Program-made: the position numbers and the translations under genes
Shown here: positions 22,000 through 32,816 of the stretch, in pieces
Numbering within the stretch: position 1 is the stretch's first letter
Layout: each line of letters begins with the position of its first letter
Origin: Larix kaempferi
Taxonomy: Eukaryota; Streptophyta; Pinopsida; Pinales; Pinaceae
DNA length: 64,000 nt
Direction of reading: 5' to 3'
Assembly (NCBI GenBank): GCA_027924585.1
Contig: BSBM01000232.1
Span: 27,862,501 to 27,926,500, forward strand
Notes under the pieces: generated by a model
The model's input: the letters and a program-made list of their open reading frames with translations, nothing else
What the model was told of the DNA's origin: nothing
Database searches by the model: none

Positions 22000-24127
22000 A
22001 TTACTTAGTGGCTATCTTTTATGTTCATGGACATATATTGCAACATGCTCTTTGAAAACCTTTGAAGCTTTAAAAATTGTGCCAAGTTGATATTCTCCTA
22101 GAACTATGATATTGCACATTCATCCAATGACCCAATATTTTTTACATGCAGCTATAGTCAAACACTTAGGTTATGCAAGATCCCCCTTAGATAACTTGCT
22201 ATATAGAATAATTATTCCATTGCATAAAAGAGGGAAGGAACTAAGTGGTGGAGAGTGTGATTCTCACTACAAGGATTTCAAATTTAAATTCCATGCCACA
22301 TGCACCACATCACTCCAATACAAAAAAAAACTTTACATCGATCCTGACTAAAATGGATCCCCAAGAAAGTTCCATGGTGTGACTACCTATTCCTCACATG
22401 GATCCATGGGTTAGAAGCTCATATGGCACACGATCATAGCTCACTAAACCAAATTTTTGAACATAATGATGAACACACCATATCATGTTCCTTTGAAAGT
22501 TTAAATATTAACAACAATTGTGCCACACTTGTCCCTTTGAAAGTTCAACCCTTACACGAATACAACACACCACATGGATCCAAAATTTCAAAACTTCACG
22601 ATGGCCATGGCCATGTCGTGTTCCTTTAAAATTTAAAACCTCATGCAATCATTACCATATCACATTCTCAAGGAAGTTTAAACATGGTGATATTGGTGAC
22701 TAAGTTGCACCCTTGATAAAATCCCAAACTTCATGGTGCATGTGACATTGTCACGACCGCACCAAAGTTTGAGTTGTCAAGAGAAATGAAGATTGGTCAC
22801 ACATGAGTCAACAATTTTAAAGGAAAGAAAAGCTTTGTCAAGATGTGCCATGTTGCATGATTGGAAACATTAATAAATCACACCAAAATGATATATATGA
22901 TTGAAACATTGATAAGCCATTGTTGTTTTTATAATCTAAATATGAATATTGTCGTGTTTGCACAGGTGTCTACGGATTTTGATGATCATCCTTCTCTACC
23001 GGGGATTAGCAGATCACCCTATACCTAGGTATCATGTGTAATTAAGTACACATTTAATTTGGATTTTTTGACTTAGTATGGATTATTTCTATTTTTTCTT
23101 CTTAACTATGATATTACAAATTTTTTGCAGGCACCATCATTAGCTACAGGTGCCACCATTCCACCCCCTCCCCCTTTTGTCTAGTTTATATGCTAGGTGT
23201 GGCCAATGGTGTTCCCCCACACTTCCATCCACCCTGTTGTGCAGGAAGATACCTTATCGTGGGGAGACAACACTACCAACTTGTGTGGGGTGACAGGTAA
23301 ATACATTCATTGTCTTGCATTAGTTACTATGAATGGAAAGAAGTTAAGATTCTGAAAGCCATACCTTTTTAACGATGGTTGGTCCTAGCTTTCGCTTGAT
23401 CTTCCACAATGATGAACCTGCAAAACAAAGTTAACCTTCCTCAGCGTATCTTGACTGTAATAAATATAATGAAATTGAAAGCATCTAACATCAACTACAA
23501 TCATATATTTAATCAAATAAACATTCAATCAAATAGACATTCAATTTGGGACGGGAAGGGTATTTCCACCTTTTATTGTCAAAGAAATGTAGATAAGTAC
23601 AGATATACCTGATCTGTCCAGACACTTCTGCAACTGAGTCCTAGGCTCCTGCTCTTCACAATGACTTGGGAATTCCTCCAGCATAACAATAGTTAAAGCA
23701 TTCCTTCTAGGTCCCTCTCTCATAGCTCCCCCTTGTATTTATGGGACAAGGAAGGTAGTTGAATTCGAGAGGTGGTTGAATTGGGAGGTTGGGGAAGTTG
23801 CAGAACCAACTTCAACTAATCCCAATTTGTAATCTTAATATATTTTTTCATTTCATCTTAAGATGTGCGCAGGTTTCATACAACCAGACTAGCGCACAGT
23901 ATGCAACTCTTGCAATTGACAACCAGTGTTTGCAACATTTTAGAGTATGTGCACAGGTTGTCTTCAATAAGACCAGTGTTCAGAACACAAGATTACTGTG
24001 GCAATAGTAGCGCACATGTCATGAAAACAGTAGAAAAAATATGTTTTTCAGCTGAAGAGTGTAGTCTCAGCAATAACTCATCCAGGGTCAATCTAGCTCT
24101 TCCATCCATAGTGTCCTGTTGATGCCC
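22000..24127. other. No gene seen; weak internal repeats
   Basis: Loosely repeated CCTTTGAAAGTT segments occur between 22480 and 22690, and CAGGTTTCATACAACC-like / CAGGTTGTCTTCAATA-like repeats at 23868 and 23953. No coding family is recognised. Confidence 0.4.
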
Positions 24128-25014
24128 CGAATATCGCAGCATCAAGCAGAAAGGGATTCTCCTCGGTAAACTATCCCAATTAGATTATCCACCATTTGGT
24201 GTGGGGAATCCGTTCGATTAACGGTTCCGATTACCGTAAGATTTAAAGTTTGCTATTCTTTCTACCAGTTATGGCCTGATCCACCGTTTATGTATTTTAT
24301 TTTAAAGATGATATGCAAGTGCCCTAAGATAATTTAATCCAAATGCAGAACTTGAAACATATCTGTATCTAAAACTGAAATAAATCTAATCTATCATTGC
24401 AAGGAGTAAAATGTAAATATGAGCAATGTGCTGAAAGAAATATCTAAAGATTGCATGGATAGCCATTTAAATCATAAAGAAACATTTTCAGCAGAAGGTT
24501 AAAGATATTAAAGATAGCTTTAATTCACATGAAAGCATTCTATTACTCATTTAGGAGAAACATCATTGCACAGAAAATAGTAAGATCATTCATTACACTG
24601 AAATAATTCAGAACAACAAAGAAAGATCTCACAGCAGTGTCTGAATGTCACAAGAATAATCCAGCAAGCATCTAATCCACATTTCCAGGAAAAACAAATG
24701 TCCTCTCCAGGCTCTTATTAGGAAAAATCGCTTTCTTGGAGCAAGCTACAAAGTAGTTCGTAAAAGCTAAGAAAATTCTTTTCCCTGCAAAAAGTCCCTC
24801 TACTCCTCTTCTCATCTTCTACTTATAACTTTACAAAATGCTCCTTGAGCTGATAGGTGTACCCTAATTCTGGAATCTTCTAATTTGGATTTTGGTGTAC
24901 AATTACCTATTTCCAAGATTCGTGGGACACCTTTCATACAAGACAAAATGACAGCCAGCTGTCCCTTTAAAGTATTTACAAAATAAAGGAAATAAAACAA
25001 ATCAACTTCTGATT
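24128..25014. other. No gene seen
   Basis: Spacer after the stop of the minus-strand coiled-coil remnant; possibly its 3' flank. A minus-strand open stretch at 25111-24812 overlaps the end of that remnant in another frame and is not credible. Confidence 0.4.
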
Positions 25015-26790
25015 TCAGTTGGCTTCTTTCTGTTGATTTGTTGATCCATCTCCAACAACAGGCTCGCTTGTAGATGCTTGGCCATCTATGCTTTGTATAT
25101 GAGTGGCCCACAGATTAATCTCTTTCACTATAATCTTTCCCCGAAAAGATATTGTCGCCTTTGCCGCGATTTCATGTTTGCGCAAGTCCGATTTGACTTG
25201 TGTTGCCCCTGTTGTAGCCTCTTGAGTGATTGCCTCTAGAAAGTAAATATGTACGGCAGGCTGAGCAACGAACTGCTGAAGATCGTCTTGGGTCATCACT
25301 TCTATTTTTCTAATGTACTCCAAATCCTGGTCCAACTCACTTTGTAATTCAGTCAACCATTGCTCTTGTGTTGGGAATTCATAGATAGACTTCGGCAGGA
25401 TCAAGTGGCACTTGCCGAAAGATTCTTTAATCTTAGAGTAGAAGGAGTGACACTTGCAGACAGTCCTTTTAATCTCCAGGCTTATCTTGGTGCCACAATC
25501 TTTACTGAAATCCAGAACTCTTGCATCTAGGTCACATTCGTCTTCAGTGGGGATGTGCAAGTTTGAGGGGAATCCCGACTTTCCTTTTCTCCATTCAAAC
25601 TGTTGCTTTAATTCCTCCACCTTCCTATCATCTCTGATCTTAAAGTATTGATCCCTGTAATGCTTTATCTCACCTTTCAAAAATTCAATATTGGCTTTAG
25701 TTTCCTTAGCTGATGCTATAGTGCATTGGGCTTGGAACGAGGGGTCGGCATCAGTTCCTTGGACCAATGTGGTCTCTGATACCCATAATTCATATTCGTC
25801 AACCCTGCTTTCCATTTTCTTTACCATCCTATCAATAATGGCCCTTTTCTGTTCATGGAAATATACGGTATCCAGGTCTGCTACTTTGCGCTGCTTCCTG
25901 GGTTTATATGGGGTCAGTGCAAAGCTTCCTGAAGAGGCGCTCCCTTCTTGAGTTGTCCCTGGAGAGTACATCAATGGTGGGTCCAACTCCATGTCTATTG
26001 GAGTAGATGGCTCCGGCTCGGGAGACTTCTCTGTCTGTTCTTTCTCCTTCTCTCCTGCTAGCTCCTCTTGTTGTGTCTGTAATGTAGCTGCTTCTTCTTT
26101 CAGGAGCCTTTCTTCTTCCTCATGCTGCTGCTTGGCAGCTTGCTCTTGGAACACCTGATCTTCTTCTTCCTTCTGGATCCTGGCGGCCTTTTCCTGCTGT
26201 TTCAACTGAGAGGCTTGCTCTTGTTGCTTCCTTGCAACTTCCTCTTATTGAAGCTTCGCAGTCAGCTCACTTTGAATTCTTGCTTCTTCTTGGCCCTACT
26301 GCTGCTTGAGGGTTTTCTCTTGGAGCACTCTGTCCTGCTCCTCCTGCTCTAATCCTGATGGATCCCCTGATTGCGAGGCCGATGCCTCCCGCTCCCTTTG
26401 GATTAGACCAACGGGTTTGGGGCTCGGATCCTTCACGATTTTCTTCTTGTAACGTTTCCCTAGCGCAGTTAGGTTGTGGGCGCTCCTGAAGAATTCCTCA
26501 TTTTGGTCCATAGTATGAGCATATTCGAAAGAAACCTTGAGGTCTATACAATGTTGATTGGCCGTACCGCAGGGGTCATGCCTTCTGAAAGGGACCGTGC
26601 CAAAATGGAAAACTTCTAAGCCTTGAGCGTAGTTTTCCTTGTCTCTTGCTCTCGAAAGGCTGTAAGCTCCGATGGTAAATGGCATGGGATGATACATGCT
26701 CTTCTTTCGGTCTGTTAAGATCTTACTTATGGCGCCGGTGCCGAAGAGCTGTCTTACGGCCTCCTTGTGAACAGGGAAAATTTTAGGGGC
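25015..26790 (-). pseudogene. Coiled-coil protein remnant of unknown family, partial
   Basis: One minus-strand frame runs from about 26790 to TAA at 25015, about 590 codons, broken only by TAG 26298 and TAA 26247. The N-terminal part reads APKIFPVHKEAVRQLFG, then MPFTIGAYSLSRARDKENY. The middle (about 26350-26020) is a K/E/Q-rich stretch predicted to form a long coiled coil. The C-terminal part has YKPRKQRKVADLDTVYFHEQ, RMVKKMESRVDEYELWVSET and further helical regions. The beginning is missing: upstream sequence near 26797 turns non-coding. It may be an accessory protein of a transposable element. It could be the C-terminal half of the family seen at 49742-50851, but the two do not overlap. 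Confidence 0.5.
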
Positions 26791-27362
26791 TAATCTTAGC
26801 CCATGGGCTAAATTTAGGGGTTTTAATTTTTTAGTGGGCTATTTTTTATTAAACCATCATTTACTATGACTAGCCCAATTTTTATGTATTTATTTTTAAT
26901 AAATGACACATTAGCCCAATAAAATATATAGAGAGGATTTTAAATCTAACCATTTAGCCCAGGTTTGATTGGATTTGGAGCTCCCATAGCCCGTAAAATA
27001 ATCCATCTCCCTCTATTTCGCCCAAAATCTATAGAAATGGCGGTTGCAGAGGGTAAATTCACCCTTCAACGATCATGGAAATGTTGGTTTTCGTAAAATC
27101 ACCCAGGTATTATGGATTAAAATAGATTTTCAATTATATATACATATATATATATATATATTCATTTTTTTTTTAACCATAGGAACAACAACCTCCCAAG
27201 GAAGATGAACAATCATCTTGGGAGTTAAGGGATTCTTTGGAATACTAATCCAAAGGGTCACATATTATTGTATTTATATGTGCATATCTTAATGGACTGT
27301 ATTGTGCTTTCACGCCATTCTATTTGTCTTTGTGTAAGCCAATCTGCTATTTTCCCAGTACA
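26791..27362. other. Non-coding spacer with a 16-bp palindrome
   Basis: TTAGCCCATGGGCTAA at about 26797-26812 is a perfect palindrome at the edge of the coding remnant. An AT dinucleotide run lies near 27145. A short plus-strand start at 27037 (MAVAEGKFTLQRSWKCW) followed by CAG/GTATT is compatible with a small 5' exon but unsupported otherwise. Confidence 0.35.
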
Positions 27363-27556
27363 GTGGAATCAGAGCTGTTGTAATCCCGTGGCCTGCGACT
27401 TGCATTTTATCCTTGTCAGTCTTCCCACATAAACCTGCTCCCATTTCCCAGCTCTGTAATATTTCTGAGTTGAGCGTTTCTGCATACTATAGTCAATCTG
27501 TGTGCCCATCCTACCATGTACTTGTTCCACTTTGGTGCTTCGAAACCCTAGTCTGC

Positions 27557-27703
27557 AAATTTGTGGAGCTGTGATCTCATCTGAGACTGTTCTAAAGCCG
27601 GAGCCTGTTGATGAAGAGCTCGTGTAATACAATTTTCTGAAGCATTATGCCTTTTGTTGCATGGAGAACTCTGCACAAATTTGTGGAGCTGCGATCTCAT
27701 CTG
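27557..27703 (+). repeat. Tandem repeat, second unit split by the young copia
   Basis: The unit starting CAAATTTGTGGAGCTG at about 27557 runs about 119 bp to GAGAACTCTGCA near 27675, where a second CAAATTTGTGGAGCTG begins. The rest of that second unit (AGACTGTTTGAAAGCCGG onward to about 32909) lies after the copia element. The two units differ by only a few bases. Confidence 0.8.
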
Positions 27704-27960
27704 TGTTAGAAATAGTAATTACTTCAGTTAGCTTTAGCTTTTACTTGAGTTACTATTTAGAAGTTCAGTTAATAAATGCAACAGCATGCTTTGCATGCAT
27801 GCAAAAGCTAGGTTAAAGCTTTTAGGGTTTTCCATAAGTGTTTAAATACACATTACGTTCTTGATTGTATTACATCAGTTGATCTCCGTTTATGAATAAA
27901 GATTGAAGAGCCGTAGCTCATTCCGCATTATCTTTGTTTTATTTCTGCCTCCAACCTTCA
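27704..27960 (+). repeat. Young copia 5' LTR
   Basis: Starts TGTTAGAAATAG, ends CCAACCTTCA. It holds a 14-bp palindrome TTGCATGCATGCAA (27791-27804) with the RY motif CATGCATG, a TATA-like GTTTAAATACA near 27840 and AATAAA near 27895. Confidence 0.95.
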
Positions 27961-27963
27961 GTT

Positions 27964-27975
27964 TGGTATCAGAGC
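27964..27975 (+). other. Primer-binding site, tRNA-iMet type
   Basis: TGGTATCAGAGC, exact, three bases after the LTR end. Confidence 0.9.
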
Positions 27976-28105
27976 ATAGGAGAAGATCAAATTGGTAGCA
28001 TCAATTTCCGGAGAAGCCAAAGCCGTAGCTTTGAAGAATTTGTAAGTTTTTGAAGAAATTATTTTTTTTGGAGAAATTATTTAAAGAAAATATTTGTTTG
28101 GAGTA

Positions 28106-28245
28106 CCGCGCCCTCCCTATAGTCCACAGAGCGGCACTTTAGGAACTATCGCGCCCATACTATAGGCTAAAGCGCGGCAGTTTGGGGAGATACGAGGTAA
28201 AAAATCTTGATTTCACCGCGGCCTCTCCCTAAGACAAAGAGCGGT
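28106..28245 (+). repeat. Three GC-rich stem-loops in the copia leader
   Basis: Three related segments of about 30 nt, each opening with a C/G-rich arm and closing with its complement: CCGC/GCGG (28106-28134), CGCGC/GCGCG (28150-28176) and ACCGC/GCGGT (28215-28245). The loops are also similar (CCCTCCCTATAG in the first, CCTCTCCCTAAG in the third). They stand out from the AT-rich leader and may be RNA structures such as a packaging or dimerisation signal. This is inference. Confidence 0.55.
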
Positions 28246-28484
28246 AATTGGAACAAGGCGGCATTTTTTGGACAAGTGCAAAAAAGTTTTTACTTTATGT
28301 GATTCTTTTTTGACTTTCACGCAGTTATTGAGTAAGAATTTTTTCTTTTTACAAGAGAAGAAGATATTTGAAGATATTTTTGAAATCTTGTTTAAGAGGG
28401 AGAATTATTATTTGTTTTTTTTTTTTAAAAAAGAGGAAGGGAGATTATTTTGAATAAGAGCCAGTGAAAGACATCGCAGCGTCT

Positions 28485-29669
28485 ATGGCTTCTAGCAGCA
28501 ATCAATCTCAGATTTCTCCTCTTACAGGAAAAAAGGACTATGATGTATGGGCCACGAGGATGGCGGTTTATCTCAGGTCAGAAGATGCATGGGAATATGT
28601 CGTGTATGGCTATTCCGAACCTGCAGATGATGCAGCTTTTCAGGCCCTTTCAAACGCAGAGAAGGATGTCCTGCGAGCGCATAGGAAGAAGGATGCAAAG
28701 GCACTGCATCTCATAATGAACGCTTTGGATAACAGCGTATTTCCAAAGATATCAGCATCTTTACATGCCAAAGCAGCATGGGATACCTTGGCGACCAGTT
28801 ATCAAGGTGCTGGTAAGGTTCAAACAGCAACACTCCAAAACCTAAGAAGAGACTTTGAAGATCTGAAGATGAAAGAATCAGACTCTGTAGACTCTTTCAT
28901 GACCAAAGTCATGGGGATTGTTAATCAGCTGAATATCTATGGTGAAAAGATTGGAGATCAAAGGGTGGTTGAAAGGGTTCTGAGATCCCTACCCCACAAA
29001 TTTGAGTCGAAAGTTTCAGCGATTGAAGAAGCAAAAGATCTGAGTACTCTCTCTATAGACGAGTTGACCGGATCTTTACTTTCATTTGAATCCAGACTCA
29101 ACAGGAATGAAGAATCCTCTCATGAGAATGCTTTCAAAGCACATGTCTCATTCTCAAGAAGCAGGGGAAGAGGCAGAGGCAGAGGAGAATCAAGAGGACG
29201 AGGCAGAAGTGGCCGAAGTAATGGCAATGGAGATCAAGATCACCATCATAACCATGAAGGCGGAAACTGCGACAAAAAAAGGTCAGATAAATCTAATATT
29301 CAGTGTTATTATTGCAATAAATTTGGGCATTATGCTCATCAATGCAAAAAGAAAAAGGCTGATCAAGCAAATCATAATGCTAATGTGACTAATACCTCTG
29401 AGGATAAAGATGATATGTTATTTCTTACATGTCATGCTGCACACGAAAGCCCAAAGGGACTTTGGCTTTTAGATAGTGGCTGCAGTAACCATATGACAGG
29501 TGACAGAGGTCTAATTGCAGACCTAGATGAATCAGTAAGGACAGAGGTCAAAGTTGGCACGGATGAGGTGGTTCCAGTTCTTGGAAAAGGGAGTGGTCAA
29601 CATTATGACCAAACAAGGCCAACAAAAGACAATCTCAGATGTCTATTATGCTCCAGGATTGAAGCATAA
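28485..29669 (+). CDS. Young copia gag and protease start
   Basis: ATG 28485 gives MASSSNQSQISPLTGKKDYD, the usual N-terminus of copia Gag; an upstream GTG at 28464 is not needed. The frame covers the UBN2/Retrotran_gag region (TKVMGIVNQLNIYGE and LTGSLLSFESRLN), an RG-rich stretch (about 29155-29215) and a CX2CX4HX4C knuckle (29304-29345). It then covers the start of the protease with LLDSGCSNHM (about 29467-29496). Gag builds the particle and binds RNA. A single extra base near 29590 then shifts the frame, so the last 26 codons before 29669 are out of register. Confidence 0.85.
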   Translation: MASSSNQSQISPLTGKKDYDVWATRMAVYLRSEDAWEYVVYGYSEPADDAAFQALSNAEKDVLRAHRKKDAKALHLIMNALDNSVFPKISASLHAKAAWDTLATSYQGAGKVQTATLQNLRRDFEDLKMKESDSVDSFMTKVMGIVNQLNIYGEKIGDQRVVERVLRSLPHKFESKVSAIEEAKDLSTLSIDELTGSLLSFESRLNRNEESSHENAFKAHVSFSRSRGRGRGRGESRGRGRSGRSNGNGDQDHHHNHEGGNCDKKRSDKSNIQCYYCNKFGHYAHQCKKKKADQANHNANVTNTSEDKDDMLFLTCHAAHESPKGLWLLDSGCSNHMTGDRGLIADLDESVRTEVKVGTDEVVPVLGKGSGQHYDQTRPTKDNLRCLLCSRIEA

Positions 29670-32547
29670 TCTGCTTAGCATTGGGCAACTCACTGAAAAG
29701 AAGTACAAACTTGTCTTTGATGGATCAGATTGTGAAATTTATGACCCAAATCGACATTTGATCATCAAAATACAAGTGACTAGGAACAGGATGTATCCAC
29801 TAGTCATGAATTGCAGCAGCAAGGTAACCTCTTTTGCTCAAAAAGCCACTTGCATGGATGATTATTGGTTATGGCATTTTAGATATGGACATCTTCACTT
29901 TGGTGGTCTCAAGTTTTTGCAGCAGAAAGAGATGGTAAAGGGATTGCCCCCTATGAAGGAGCCAGAAAGCAGTTGTGAGTGTTGCATCATTGCAAAGCAG
30001 CACAGGGATAGCTTTCCTAAAGGTATGTCTCGAAGGGCACATGCACCTTTAGAACTTATTCATACTGATCTAGTTGGACCAATGCAAACTCAATCGATTG
30101 GTGGAAGCTATTATTTCCTTACATTTATTGATGATTTCAGTAGAAAAACATGGGTGTATTTCCTTCGTCAGAAGTCTGAAACTTTTGGCAAGTTCAAGGA
30201 ATTTAGGGCTTTGGTTGAAAAACAGAGTGGTTATCAACTCAAAGTATTGAGATCTGATGGAGGGGGAGAGTATGAATTAAAGGAATTTCATGATTACTGC
30301 AAGCATCATGGAATCAAGAGGCAATTCACTACAAGATATACTCCTCAGCAGAATGGTATTGCAGAACGCAAGAATAGAACCATCATGAATATGGCAAGGA
30401 GCATGCTGAAAGGAAGAAATGTGTCCCATGAATTTTGGGGAGACGCAGTGGCTTGTGCTGTTCATGTGATGAACAGATCTCCCACCAAAATTGTGAAGAA
30501 CAGAGTACCAGAGAAAGCATGGTCAGGTATGACTTGTAATGTTTCTCATTTCAGAGTATTTGGTTGTGTTGCTTATGCTCATGTTCCTAAACAGCTAAGA
30601 AAAAAGCTAGACGACAGGAGTGAGAAATGTATATTTCTTGGATATGGTGAACAAACTAAAGCCTACAAGCTGTATAACCCTATTACCAAAAAGGTTATTC
30701 TTAGCAGAGATGTTTTGTTCAAGGAGGAAGAGTCATGGAATGGAACCATAGACAAGGGTATGGGAGCTGCAATACCCCAACCAGAAGATGGAGAAGATGA
30801 GGAGCTGATTGGACAACAAGATCCAGTAGCATCTTCACCAATAGCAAATACTCCAGAAAGAACACCTAGAAACTCAGTTCGAGGTGAAGCATCAAGTCCG
30901 CAGTCAGGTAATGAATCTGATTACAGTAATAAAAAGACTAGAAGATTGACAGATATTTATGATGAATTGGATGCAAATACCAATTATGTTTTTATTGCTA
31001 GTGAACCTGTGTTTTATGAAGAGGCTGTAAAACAAGAGCATTGGGTAAATGCTATGGACGAAGAGATAGATTCCATTGAGAGAAATGATACATGGGATCT
31101 AGTTGACCTGCCAAAGAATAAGAAACCCATTGGTGTGAAGTGGGTTTATAAAACCAAACTCAATGAAAAAGGTGAGATTGATAGGTACAAGGCAAGGTTA
31201 GTAGCAAAGGGTTTCTCGCAACAACCAGGAATTGATTTTGGAGAAACTTTTGCACCAGTGGCAAGATTGGACACAGTAAGAGCAGTCCTAGCAATTGTAG
31301 CACAAAAAAAATGGAAAGTGTATCAGATGGATGTCAAGTCGGCATTCTTGAATGGAATTCTTGAAGAAGAAATTTATGTGGAGCAGCCACATGGGTATGA
31401 AATAAAAGAACATGAAGACAAAGTTTACAAGTTGAAGAAAGCTCTATATGGGCTTAAGCAAGTTCCAAGAGCTTGGTATAGCAGAATTGATTCTTATCTC
31501 ATCAAAAATGGTTTTAGCAGAAGCAGCAGTGAACCAACACTTTACACAAAGGTAAATCAAGAAGGATAGATTTTAATAGTTTGTTTGTATGTTGATGATA
31601 TGATTTTTACAGGCGACCTCTCAGTAGATGAGTTCAAGGCAGCTATGAAGAAAGAGTTTGAGATGACAGACCTTGGATTGATGAGGTTCTTTCTTGGCCT
31701 AGAAGTAGAACAGTCAGAAAAGGGTATATTTATCTCTCAAAATAAATATGCTAATGAAGTTCTTAAGCGATTCAGAATGCTTAATTGCAAAACAACACCT
31801 ACACCAGTGGCAACAGGTACTAAGTTGAGCAAAGAAGATTGCAGTCCCAATGTAGATCCAACATTGTATAAAAGACTTGTAGGAAGTCTCATGTACCTCA
31901 CAGCTACGAGACCTGACATTATGTTTGCTGTCAGCTTGATTTCAAGGTTCATGGAGTCTCCCAAAGACTCGCATTGGCAAGTTGGCAAAAGGATCTTACG
32001 ATATGTTGCAGGGACTTCAAGCTATGGAATTTTATACTCAAGCACAGAGTATGATGTTTTGACAGGTTTCACTGACAGTGATTTTGCAGGAAGTTTGGAT
32101 GACAGGAAGAGCACTTCCGGTCATGTTTTTCATCTTGGATCAGGGGTGATTTCATGGGCATCCAAGAAGCAGCCCATTGTAACACTTTCATCGGCAGAAG
32201 CAGAGTATGTAGCAGCGACATCAGCAGCATGTCAAGCAGTCTGGTTACGCAGAGTTTTAGAAGGTCTTCAACAGAAACAAGAAGGACCAACCACAGTTTA
32301 TTGTGACAACAACTCAGCAATTGCTCTATCCAAGAACCATGTTTTTCACCAGAAAAGCAAACACATTGATACTAGATATCACTTCATAAGAGAGCTTGTG
32401 AACAATGGTGAAGTTCATGTTGAGCATTGTAAATCAATTGACCAATTGGCTGACATATTCACAAAGCCATTGGCAAAAGATATTTTTGAATTCCATAGAA
32501 ATAATTTAGGCATTGTAAAAGCTGCAGTAGTCAGCAGTAGTAATTAA
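29554..32547 (+). pseudogene. Young copia pol (integrase, RT, RNase H) with one stop
   Basis: In the +1 frame relative to gag: GAG-pre-integrase with HFRYGHLHFGG and CECC (29875-29990), integrase core with HTDLVGP, SDGGGEY and IAERKN supplying D, D and E, and RT with QMDVKSAFLNG. YVDD follows at 31588-31599, and RNase H has TDSDFAG, SSAEAEY and DNNSAIAL, ending TAA 32545. The frame is open for 671 codons to TAG 31567, only seven codons before YVDD, then open for 320 more. Apart from that stop and the frameshift near 29590 it looks intact. It would integrate and reverse-transcribe the element; as it stands it cannot give a full polyprotein without readthrough. Confidence 0.9.
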
Positions 32548-32554
32548 GAGGGAG
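32546..32554 (+). other. Young copia polypurine tract
   Basis: AAGAGGGAG lies directly before the 3' LTR. Confidence 0.8.
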
Positions 32555-32811
32555 TGTTAGAAATAGTAATTACTTCAGTTAGCTTTAGCTTTTACTTGAG
32601 TTACTATTTAGAAGTTCAGTTAATAAATGCAACAGCATGCTTTGCATGCATGCAAAAGCTAGGTTAAAGCTTTTAGGGTTTTCCATAAGTGTTTAAATAC
32701 ACATTACGTTCTTGATTGTATTACATCAGTTGATCTCCGTTTATGAATAAAGATTGAAGAGCCGTAGCTCATTCCGCATTATCTTTGTTTTATTTCTGCC
32801 TCCAACCTTCA
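32555..32811 (+). repeat. Young copia 3' LTR
   Basis: No difference from the 5' LTR found by eye. Flanked by ATCTG. Confidence 0.95.
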
Positions 32812-32816
32812 ATCTG

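Larger units (their letters stand above)
27704..32811 (+). mobile_element. Young Ty1/copia element with identical LTRs
   Basis: LTRs 27704-27960 and 32555-32811 are 257 bp each and identical by eye. The target duplication ATCTG (27699-27703 and 32812-32816) is perfect. A PBS follows the 5' LTR and a PPT precedes the 3' LTR. A gag-protease-integrase-RT-RNase H coding region fills the interior. It is the youngest element in the window, yet carries a +1 frameshift near 29590 and a TAG at 31567. Copia lineage not assigned. Confidence 0.95.

Noticed and set aside
26122-26352. Leucine-rich plus-strand open frame
   Set aside because: Shadow of the K/E/Q-rich coiled coil on the minus strand.
26797-26812. 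16-bp palindrome as a terminal inverted repeat
   Set aside because: It is self-complementary and single; no partner was found at the other end of the coding remnant.
27363-27374. PBS-like TGGAATCAGAGC suggesting an older LTR element around the young copia
   Set aside because: One mismatch to the tRNA-iMet site and a CA just before it, but no matching second LTR was found downstream.
29554-29669. Programmed frameshift between gag and pol of the young copia
   Set aside because: No slippery heptamer is evident, copia elements normally use one frame, and the shift lies inside the protease rather than at the gag/pol border. A simple one-base insertion is more likely.
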